A DNA stretch of 35,955 nucleotides from a virus: IMG/VR virus record IMGVR_UViG_3300005290_000327, positions 1 through 35,955 of that record; one strand, written 5' to 3'. This document shows, piece after piece, positions 29,455 through 35,955 of the stretch (position 1 is its first letter; every line of letters begins with the position of its first letter). The notes beneath the pieces are model-generated. The model did not search any database. It was not told where the DNA came from and saw nothing but the letters and a program-made list of their open reading frames with translations. The position numbers and the translations under genes were made by a program.

Positions 29455-30303
29455 TCACCACGTCTTATGCGCGAACAATATCGGCTCGCCGTCCAGTGTC
29501 GCGGTCTCTTTCATCCCCCAGCCGCCGTAGGGCGGCCCCAGCTCGCCCCAGTGGCCATGCGTCGAAAAGGATTGCGGCAGCACTATCCGCTCGAAGCCCT
29601 CATTGATGCACAGATTGAGCGTCCACTGCTGCACCGCGATGTGCGCGAAGTACGGCGCGGTATCCAGCCAGCGCCGCAGATACGCTTGCCAGAGTCTGAG
29701 CCAGGTTGACCTGGTGGCCACCACGCAGCCGGCATTGCCGATCGGGTCGGCAGCGCTGGTGTGGAAGCGTTCGGCGATCTCCTCATCACTGACGAGCGGC
29801 TGAATGCGACACAGCTCGTTAATCATGTTGTCGCCGCCCGCCTTGGGCTCGTTCGGCCCGATGCCGATCTGGCCATCCTGCCACGCTTGCAGCCAGGCCC
29901 ACTCATCGTCCGAAAAGGGCCGCTGCATCTTCACATCGCCGTCGATGCAGATAATCACCGTGTCGTCGGCGGTGGCGAGATAGGGCAGCCAGTTGCCGTG
30001 CTGAATGCAGCCGTTGCCCGGATTGCCGAGACTGCGATCGAGCATCCCCTGTGGGATGGTGTAGCAACTGACCCCCTCGGGGCGGTCCGGCCTTTCGCAG
30101 CCCACCAGGCCCAGCGCCACGCAGGCGCGACCCGCGTGCTTTGCCAGATAGTCCAGCGTGCCGATCTCTTCGAGCCGCGGCAAGTAGTTGTGGGTCGCGA
30201 TCGTCGTGATGACTACTTCACGAACACCAGCCCCTGCCGTGTACTGAACGGGTGCGAGCCGTTCGCTCTGACCCAGATTGTCGCTTCGGTGTCGAGTCGC
30301 CAT
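29455..30303 (-). CDS. Glycosyltransferase-like protein (GT-A type)
   Basis: 282 residues if ATG 30303 is used; GGAG lies eight bases upstream, but the first ~30 residues overlap the methyltransferase gene by 91 bases and look less conserved, so the true start may be later (no ATG or GTG is available there). The protein has ITTIATHNYLPRLEEIGTLD, a DxD-type metal site ICIDGDVKMQ, GCIQHGNWLPYL and a C-terminal acceptor region. It resembles nucleotide-sugar transferases with a GT-A fold. Acceptor and sugar are unknown. Confidence 0.65.
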   Translation of the reverse strand: MATRHRSDNLGQSERLAPVQYTAGAGVREVVITTIATHNYLPRLEEIGTLDYLAKHAGRACVALGLVGCERPDRPEGVSCYTIPQGMLDRSLGNPGNGCIQHGNWLPYLATADDTVIICIDGDVKMQRPFSDDEWAWLQAWQDGQIGIGPNEPKAGGDNMINELCRIQPLVSDEEIAERFHTSAADPIGNAGCVVATRSTWLRLWQAYLRRWLDTAPYFAHIAVQQWTLNLCINEGFERIVLPQSFSTHGHWGELGPPYGGWGMKETATLDGEPILFAHKTW

Positions 30304-30770
30304 CCATGCTGCTCCAAAAGACTAATCCAGTACCCCTGCGGCTGACAGTTGACATGGTGCCAGCCAGGAAAGCCCGGCGGCGCGGCGGTGAGAAAGAGTA
30401 TGTCGCCGACCGCGAACGTGGCCAGGTAGTTGTCCTGGTACTGCGCCTCGACGTGCTCCACGAACTCCATACACCAGATCAGGCCAAATGCGCGCGGCGG
30501 CGTGAACGGCCCGGTCGTATAGTCGTGAATGATGACGTTCGGCCGCTCCATATACGGATCGCCGTCAACCCCCCACGCATCGTACCCGCGCTCCGCCGCC
30601 GCCTGTACCATCCCGCCCGGCCCACAGCCCACATCCAAAAATGAGTGTTTGCGAAACCGCACGGTCAGGTAGTCGAGCGTCGCGGTGTCGATGTTGCTGT
30701 TGCCGAAATGGCCGCCCAGGTGCGGCGGGAGAAGGCGCTCCAGGTCGGTCAGCGGCTGATCGTCGGCCAT
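30213..30770 (-). CDS. SAM-dependent methyltransferase
   Basis: 185 residues from ATG 30770, with AGGAA upstream, ending TAG 30215-30213. Class I methyltransferase motifs are present: FLDVGCGPGGMVQAAAERGY (motif I), WGVDGDP (acidic ribose-binding residue), FGLIWCMEFVEHVEAQY and DILFLTAAPPG. This is a Methyltransf_11/23-type enzyme, most likely acting on a sugar or glycan in this context. It overlaps the preceding glycosyltransferase gene by 22 bases. Confidence 0.8.
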   Translation of the reverse strand: MADDQPLTDLERLLPPHLGGHFGNSNIDTATLDYLTVRFRKHSFLDVGCGPGGMVQAAAERGYDAWGVDGDPYMERPNVIIHDYTTGPFTPPRAFGLIWCMEFVEHVEAQYQDNYLATFAVGDILFLTAAPPGFPGWHHVNCQPQGYWISLLEQHGWRLDTEATIWVRANGSHPFSTRQGLVFVK

Positions 30771-31411
30771 CCGCGTTTCCTCCGCTCGTCATACAGCCGC
30801 CCATCGCGCTCGGATTGCGCCCGGCCCTCCTGATACACGCGATCGTCATCCCCGCCGAAATACGGATGGTCGTGATAGAGCGTGGCCCAGGGCGCTTTGG
30901 CGTACATGCGATCGGCGATCGCGCGCTGGCACAGCTCGGTGTCCCCAAAGTTGTGATCGTACCAGGTGGGCCAGCCGCCATAGCGATCGAGCAGCGACCG
31001 ACTGATCAGAAAATGACAGCTATGCGCGGTCTCATGATGCCCGTCGTTAAAGCCCAGCATGCCCGGCCACTCGCCAAACGTCTGCTGATAGGCGCTATAT
31101 GCGCGCTGTAACCAGTGCTGGCCCGGCAATAGGTCATTCGCCAGATTGACCAGCAGCGGCGCGTCGGTGTTGCGTGTGGCCATCTCAAGCGCTTGCCAGT
31201 AGGTCACACGCTGTGCAGCGGTTGTTATCATGCTGACTGTTTCGAGCGTAATATCAGCGCTGCTACATGCCTTCCATATCAACCCCACCTCGTTCTCGCC
31301 ACCGACAAGGTAGAGATGCCACGCGACATCGCCCGCCGTCGCCAGCAGCCGGCGCACGTTCCGCACGGTCTGCTCGCTTCTGCCCCTGCAGGGCATAATC
31401 GCGGCGATCAT
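30749..31411 (-). CDS. Glycosyltransferase, family-2-like
   Basis: 220 residues from ATG 31411, with GAGGT upstream and ATGA coupling to the gene before. It begins IAAIMPCRGRSEQTVRNVRR, has PLLVNLANDLLPGQHWLQRA in place of the usual DxD block, and a HFLISRSLLDRYGGWPTWYD followed by FGDTELCQR segment typical of GT2 acceptor regions. Activity is likely but the metal-binding motif is only partly clear. Longer in-frame sequence upstream looks non-coding. Confidence 0.65.
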   Translation of the reverse strand: MIAAIMPCRGRSEQTVRNVRRLLATAGDVAWHLYLVGGENEVGLIWKACSSADITLETVSMITTAAQRVTYWQALEMATRNTDAPLLVNLANDLLPGQHWLQRAYSAYQQTFGEWPGMLGFNDGHHETAHSCHFLISRSLLDRYGGWPTWYDHNFGDTELCQRAIADRMYAKAPWATLYHDHPYFGGDDDRVYQEGRAQSERDGRLYDERRKRGWPTISR

Positions 31412-32457
31412 CGCTTGGACCTCAGCGCCTTTACGTGCGCGTCGGGCGTCAGCACGTCGGTGGGTTTCAAGATCGGCAGCGGCGACGGCGGCTCCGGCCC
31501 ATCGAACACTGGGATGACGCGCACCGGGATGCCATGCTCTAAGAGCCAATCAGCCTGGTCGCGCGTGACATCCTTGTAGCGGTCGATCGCGTTGTTGCCG
31601 AGTCGAATCGCGTTGTGTCGATCGGGGTAGTCAAAGGTCTGAGAGCCGCGATCGTCGCCCAGATATTCCACCCGCACCTTGCCGCCCTCCATCGCGGCCG
31701 CCTCGGGGAACGGCGCATGCGCCGCCGCGTCCGCCGCCAGCCCGGCCAGATCGGCGTCGCCGCCGCAACAGCTTGCCATCGGTATCCTTCCTTCTGCATT
31801 GCGATAGCGGATTAAGACCTGTTCCATCAGCGCGGGATCGCCGCCGTAGAAGCGCGTCATCCGATCGCCCTCGTGTACCCGGTAGGTAAACACGGGCAGC
31901 GGCAGCCGGTGGCCGCACACGCCGGCGATGGCGAGGCGGAGATGCCCCGACCAGTCCTCCCAGGCGTCCACGCCCTCGTCCCAACCGCCGACCTGTCGCC
32001 AGTGGCGCGTCGGCGTCAGCGCGGTCACGACGTGGATATTGTGGTGCCGCATGTGGTCTTGGACGTAGTCGGGCGCCGGGCGCAGCAGATAGCTGCCGTC
32101 GCGCTCAAGCGTGAACGCATCCCCATAGATATAGCCGAACTGCCCACGCCCGTACTCGCGCAGCAGGTTTTCCACCGCGTGCGGCGTCAGGTAGTCGTCG
32201 GCATCCAGGGGCAAAATGAACGCCCCGCGCGCCGCCGCGAGCGCCCGGTTGCGGGTGTGCGCCGGCCCGCGCCGCTCGCCGTCCGATGGCAGGATGGTGA
32301 CCCCTTCCATCGGCGCGACATCCGCGCCGCCGTCGCAGGCGATGATGTGCTCGCAGCGATCGGCCAGGCTCTGCCATGTGACGCTGGCGGCCGCAACGCG
32401 GACATGCGCGGCGTGGCGCGGCCCGCAGGGGGTGATGATCGAGACTAATGGAGCCAT
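31408..32457 (-). CDS. Family 2 glycosyltransferase
   Basis: 349 residues from ATG 32457 (a second ATG lies at 32466). The GT-A/GT2 features are strong: LVSIITPCGPRHAAHVRVAA, EHIIACDGGAD, AHTRNRALAAARGAFILPLD ending in the DADD metal motif, and WEDWSGHLRLAIAG in the acceptor part. It is the first sugar gene after the capsid genes. Overlap with both neighbours suggests co-translation, consistent with glycosylation of virion or cell-surface components. Confidence 0.85.
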   Translation of the reverse strand: MAPLVSIITPCGPRHAAHVRVAAASVTWQSLADRCEHIIACDGGADVAPMEGVTILPSDGERRGPAHTRNRALAAARGAFILPLDADDYLTPHAVENLLREYGRGQFGYIYGDAFTLERDGSYLLRPAPDYVQDHMRHHNIHVVTALTPTRHWRQVGGWDEGVDAWEDWSGHLRLAIAGVCGHRLPLPVFTYRVHEGDRMTRFYGGDPALMEQVLIRYRNAEGRIPMASCCGGDADLAGLAADAAAHAPFPEAAAMEGGKVRVEYLGDDRGSQTFDYPDRHNAIRLGNNAIDRYKDVTRDQADWLLEHGIPVRVIPVFDGPEPPSPLPILKPTDVLTPDAHVKALRSKR

Positions 32458-32645
32458 CGGCGCCACCAGGGCCGGCGCAACCGGCGATAAAAGGCCGCTT
32501 CCTGTTCCGCCCGCTGCGCTTCCTGACGAATGACGCGGATGACGGCGGCTTCCAGATTCGGCGGCAGGTTCGGCACAAAATACATGGCGGGCTCATCGAA
32601 CCAAAAGGTGAGCTTATTGTTAATGTCCCAATCGTCGCGATACAT
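32445..32645 (-). CDS. Small protein following the capsid gene
   Basis: 66 residues from ATG 32645, with AAGGAG seven bases upstream, ending TAG 32447-32445. An acidic N-terminal part (YRDDWDINNKLTFWFDEPAM) leads to a basic helical C-terminus with RRPWWRRW. No family is recognised. It could be a small capsid-associated or head-completion protein. The ~95-bp gap to the capsid stop holds no other gene. Confidence 0.65.
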   Translation of the reverse strand: MYRDDWDINNKLTFWFDEPAMYFVPNLPPNLEAAVIRVIRQEAQRAEQEAAFYRRLRRPWWRRWLH

Positions 32646-32740
32646 GCTCGGTCTCCTTCCAAGCCTCCGTGGTGAGCGCGCGACGGATAGCGGAGTCTCT
32701 ATCTTTTCGGGCCGTCGCCCTAGCCGCGCGCAGTTCCGTC

Positions 32741-34156
32741 CTAGGCGTTTGGATAGAAATAAGGAATCGGGCTTGTTGGCGATCCGCCATTTTCGAAGTA
32801 CGGATTGGCCGGATCCCACTCCTGCTCGTGTATGGAATATGTGTACCTGATGTTTTGGAATCTGGCCGCAAGGAACGGCGTGAGCAAGATCAGGCGCGGG
32901 CGCTCGATCACCTCCACCTGCACGCAGGTGTGGGTGGGCGAGAGCCTGCTAAACAGGAAGCGGCCGTTGTCCAGCACCTCGAAGTAGCCGCCCGGCGCCA
33001 TCCGGCTGGCCGCTGCGACCGCCTCGGCGTTCATATCGAAGTATTCCCAGTACAGACTGGGCTGGCCGTTCACGGTCATGGGCAGCATGTAGATGTCTGA
33101 CTGGTAGGTGCCGACCACGCCGCCGGCGGCGATCGTCTCGGTGATCGTATCGTCGATCACGACCTCGTACTCCTTGCCCTCGATCGGCAGCATGCGCGTA
33201 TTCCGCAGCCGATCGCGCATGTTGGTCTGCTCTTCGAGCGACGAGGTGCGGACGATGCCGTAGCTGGTGGGGCAGCCGCTGGTCGCGTACACGCACGGCC
33301 AGATGCTTGAGAGCGTCAGCCACGCGCCGTAGCGCATGGAGAGGGCCCATTTGACATCCAGGCCCAATTGCTCGCCCAGGCGCTCCATATTGTTGACCGC
33401 GTTCGCCAGCACGTTGTAGATCGTGCCGCCGGCGCTGTTGATGCTGGCGCCGTTGAAGTCGACCACCAGGCTATCGACCGCCGCGCACAGCACGCCCGTC
33501 CTGGCGTCGCGCTTGCCGGTCGCGATCTGCCGATCGAGGCCGTTGAACTGCTGGTAGCCCTGACTGCCGGCGGTGGTGATCGCGTTGCCGGTATACACGT
33601 TCCGGGCATAATCGCGGGCGTAGCCGTTGAACAGCTCGGCGATCTTGTACTCGTACTCGGTCTGAAACACGCGCTGCCAGTTGATCGGCCCCGGCGTCGG
33701 CACATCGCCGCCCGGCTGGCCCAGCAGCACGTTATCGCGAAACTCGCCGCGATTGATGGTCTGGCCGGCGTACTTGATGTTCAGCACCTGGCTCATCCGT
33801 CCCTGCTGGCCGAAGGGGAAGGTCTGGGTGCAGGTCTTGAAACTGCCCACGGTTGGCCAGTCGGAGCACGCGGCGGTCGGCTCGTTGCCGGTGCTGGCGA
33901 GCTGCCCGGTCAGCACCGGGTACAGCTCGTTGGTGTTGACTGACTTCTGCACCGGGATGCGGCCCGCGATGCCCTTCGGCATGATCATCGCGTTGACGAT
34001 CTGCTTGTTCAGGCCGGGGTAGCCGAGTAATCCGCCGGGGCCGTGCAGCGGCGTGCCGGCGGCTGTCCCGGCGTCTTTGAGTGCGGGCGATGCCGACGCC
34101 AGCCAGTTCATCATCTGGATAGCGTCGGGTGAAAGGGCTGGCATAGCACCAGGCAT
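32741..34156 (-). CDS. Major capsid protein (HK97-like)
   Basis: 471 residues from ATG 34156, with AAGGAG upstream, ending TAG. The size, position directly after the protease/scaffold gene, and the layout fit an HK97-fold capsid subunit: MPKGIAGRIPVQKSVNTNEL near the N-terminus, WALSMRYGAWLTLSSIWPCV in the middle, and a C-terminal half with KEYEVVIDDTITETIAAGGV and YMLPMTVNGQPSLYWEYFDM. No signature is strictly diagnostic, so the call rests on context and composition. Confidence 0.75.
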   Translation of the reverse strand: MPGAMPALSPDAIQMMNWLASASPALKDAGTAAGTPLHGPGGLLGYPGLNKQIVNAMIMPKGIAGRIPVQKSVNTNELYPVLTGQLASTGNEPTAACSDWPTVGSFKTCTQTFPFGQQGRMSQVLNIKYAGQTINRGEFRDNVLLGQPGGDVPTPGPINWQRVFQTEYEYKIAELFNGYARDYARNVYTGNAITTAGSQGYQQFNGLDRQIATGKRDARTGVLCAAVDSLVVDFNGASINSAGGTIYNVLANAVNNMERLGEQLGLDVKWALSMRYGAWLTLSSIWPCVYATSGCPTSYGIVRTSSLEEQTNMRDRLRNTRMLPIEGKEYEVVIDDTITETIAAGGVVGTYQSDIYMLPMTVNGQPSLYWEYFDMNAEAVAAASRMAPGGYFEVLDNGRFLFSRLSPTHTCVQVEVIERPRLILLTPFLAARFQNIRYTYSIHEQEWDPANPYFENGGSPTSPIPYFYPNA

Positions 34157-34189
34157 AGCGTCGTCTCCTTACGTCGGTTAAGCGATCGG

Positions 34190-35955
34190 TTAGGTTGCGG
34201 GCGGCGGCGGCGTCCATCCGGCGAAGCTGCCGCCGGCGTCGGTGCGATAGAGCGCGGGCATCGTGCGCGCGGCGATGGCGGCGAAGGGCCGGCTGGGATC
34301 GTCAGGAACGACGGGCGCGTTCGGATCGGGCGGCGGCTGCGGACCCGCGCTCTTCAGCGCCGCGGCCACGTCGTCACTCAGAATCACGGAAGGCTGATCG
34401 CCCTCGATCTGGGCGATCTTGGTCGTCAGCTCGCTGAGCGATGCTTTGAGACTGGCCAGCTCCTGCACGCGCGCGTCGTCCTTTTGGGCCACGCCGCCGT
34501 ACATGCCCTTCAGCTCGGCGTGCGCGTCGCCGATGCTCTTGACCATGTCCTGCATCTTGAGCACGGGCGCGAGCAGCGCGCCGAGCTTTTGGGCGAACTC
34601 GTCCCAGGACATATCGCCCAAATAGGCGCCCGCCATTTGCGCGGTGTCGTCGATCGGCGGCTCGCCCTCGGCTTCCTCATCCACGCCGCTGTCACCGCCC
34701 AGCGCGGGATCGTCTTCGGCGTCTAGCATCGGCGGCGCACTCGCGGCCTTGAGCGCGACCCACTGCCCCTCCTGAATAATGCCCGGCTGATTGCCCGGGC
34801 CGTAGTAGACGGTTTCAGCGGGTAGCTCGGCAGCACCTTCCGCCTCGGCGCTCTTGAGCGCGATCCGCTGCTCCGTCGCGGTCTTGACCGTTGCGACCAG
34901 CTGCGCACCAAGCGCCTGCGCCTGTTCGCGATCGAGGCCCAGGTCGGCAATGGCGGTCTTGAAGCGCCGCTCCATCTCATCCAAGCTCATGACATCCATA
35001 CGGGACTCCTTTACGGCGAGGCCGGTAAATAGATTGCTGGCGCGGCCATAGCGCATCGGCACCAGACTCCGCTCAAATGTGCGCATGGCGTGGAACACCT
35101 TTGCCGCGTCGGGCTGATCGGGGGGGTAGAAGAAGCCGGGCGACAGCTCGTAGCCGTCGCTTTTTTGGGCAATCGCTTGCGCAATGTGCGCGTCGCGGAA
35201 GGTGCCGCTCTCGATCCGCGTTGGCCCGATCTGGATGCTATAATCACAGTCGCCAATATCCAGTCCCGGCCCCCACGGTCGCTCCAACTCGAACGGATCA
35301 GGCTGCCCAACATGCCAGTAACGCAGCGGGCCGAACTGCTTCGTCGCCATCATGCGCTGGCTGTCGGCATCCAGCGTGGCCGCGCTGATAATTTCGTCGT
35401 CGCGGTCGCGGTAGGCCGTGGTCGAGCGCGCGATCCAGCGATGCTGGCCAGCGTGATCTTTGAAGACGACAAACGACTTGGTGCGCCAGTCCTCCGGCAG
35501 CGCGTCCGTGGCCCCGATCGCTTTCGCACGTCGGATAATCCCGCGCTTCACCGCGGCCTTGTCGTGTTTCGTGCGGCCCAGACTGCGCACGGCGTCTTTG
35601 ACATCCTGCGCCGTTTTGATGGGAAAGCTGCGATCGGGCCCCGCAAAAATGCTGTCGTCGAGCTTGCTGCGCTTGATGCCGCCGTAGGTTTCAGCCTTGA
35701 GTCGCCACATCGTGCCGTCGTCTTCGGCCATCCCCGCGTCGGTGAGTTGATTACGCTGGGCCTGGGTGAGCTTCGCGCCGCCTTGCGCCTGGCGCTTCAA
35801 CCGATCGAGCACGCGCTGCTGTTTGGCCTGGCGATCGGCCGCGGCCGCAGCGCGGCGCGCTTCCACCTGGCGCCTGCGCTCCGCCGTGGCCTGCTGACGA
35901 CTCGCGCGCGCCGCATCTCGCGCCTCCTGCCGAGCCGATCGCGCTATGTCGGCGG
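34190..35955 (-). CDS. Capsid maturation protease/scaffold fusion (5' end beyond window)
   Basis: The frame is open from the right edge to TAG 34192-34190, so the N-terminus is missing. A GTG at 35866 gives 558 residues, but the upstream sequence (RSARQEARDAARASRQQATA) stays open and coding-like. After a basic helical start comes FPIKTAQDVKDAVRSLGRTK and IIRRAKAIGATDALPEDWR, a block seen in actinophage-like capsid proteins. Then RWIARSTTAYRDRDDEIISA and GYELSPGFFYPP resemble prohead protease cores. The C-terminal third is coiled coil and acidic (SELTTKIAQIEGDQP), like a scaffold. It sits just before the capsid gene. Confidence 0.7.
   Translation of the reverse strand, partial: ADIARSARQEARDAARASRQQATAERRRQVEARRAAAAADRQAKQQRVLDRLKRQAQGGAKLTQAQRNQLTDAGMAEDDGTMWRLKAETYGGIKRSKLDDSIFAGPDRSFPIKTAQDVKDAVRSLGRTKHDKAAVKRGIIRRAKAIGATDALPEDWRTKSFVVFKDHAGQHRWIARSTTAYRDRDDEIISAATLDADSQRMMATKQFGPLRYWHVGQPDPFELERPWGPGLDIGDCDYSIQIGPTRIESGTFRDAHIAQAIAQKSDGYELSPGFFYPPDQPDAAKVFHAMRTFERSLVPMRYGRASNLFTGLAVKESRMDVMSLDEMERRFKTAIADLGLDREQAQALGAQLVATVKTATEQRIALKSAEAEGAAELPAETVYYGPGNQPGIIQEGQWVALKAASAPPMLDAEDDPALGGDSGVDEEAEGEPPIDDTAQMAGAYLGDMSWDEFAQKLGALLAPVLKMQDMVKSIGDAHAELKGMYGGVAQKDDARVQELASLKASLSELTTKIAQIEGDQPSVILSDDVAAALKSAGPQPPPDPNAPVVPDDPSRPFAAIAARTMPALYRTDAGGSFAGWTPPPPAT

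Overview
This window looks like most of a temperate siphophage (prophage or phage contig) of a high-GC bacterium, probably a member of the Chloroflexota. The host guess is an inference. It rests on the high GC content, the dense GATC/CGATCG usage, and a secreted protein with the YLPVV-type segment often seen after the signal peptide in Roseiflexus/Chloroflexus-like genomes. Virion genes are clear: a capsid maturation/scaffold protein, major capsid protein, connector, tail-tube-like protein, tail assembly chaperones, tape measure and tail-tip proteins. No tRNA, rRNA, CRISPR array or insertion sequence was found.

Layout. (1) 1-540, minus: a HAD phosphatase running off the left edge, with its own extended -10 promoter. 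(2) 749-2749, minus: an early operon with a Rad52-like single-strand annealing protein, a SWIM zinc-finger protein and small proteins, closed by a terminator at 655-693. (3) 2782-2888: a symmetric divergent promoter/operator region separating that operon from a rightward excisionase/MerR-like HTH gene (2912-3151). (4) 3281-4720, minus: two exported proteins (one lipoprotein) that look like lysogeny cargo, each followed by a copy of the same 3' element. (5) 4721-5109: no gene, but a near-consensus rightward promoter reads into hairpin-rich DNA; this is a candidate ncRNA and/or attP region. (6) 5110-6045, minus: a complete tyrosine integrase.

(7) 6260-15443, plus: a tightly packed operon, mostly with 4-base start/stop overlaps. 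It carries a replication initiator with iterons inside its gene, a DnaC-like helicase loader, many small cysteine-rich (probably zinc) proteins, a coiled-coil protein, a small HTH protein, a membrane-anchored FtsK/HerA-like ATPase whose gene carries a phased 8-bp repeat array, and a membrane SH3-like protein. It ends at a strong hairpin at 15467-15495, facing the late operon.

(8) 35955-15499, minus: the late operon. Transcription order is protease/scaffold (cut by the right edge), major capsid protein, a small protein, then a glycan island (two or three glycosyltransferases, a SAM methyltransferase, a heptose-7-phosphate-kinase-like GHMP kinase, a small protein and a GmhA-like isomerase). After that come a DUF1360-like membrane protein, a LamG-like protein, a 29-residue membrane microprotein, head-tail proteins, a tail-tube protein with Asp-box repeats, tail chaperones with a probable programmed frameshift, the tape measure and three tail-tip proteins. 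With the HAD phosphatase at the left edge, the sugar genes could make heptose-1-phosphate, probably for glycosylation of the virion or the cell surface.

The observations most worth following are the symmetric switch, the orphan promoter with a structured noncoding region, the two in-gene repeat arrays (initiator and translocase), the heptose/glycosyl island inside the structural operon, and the frameshift candidate.
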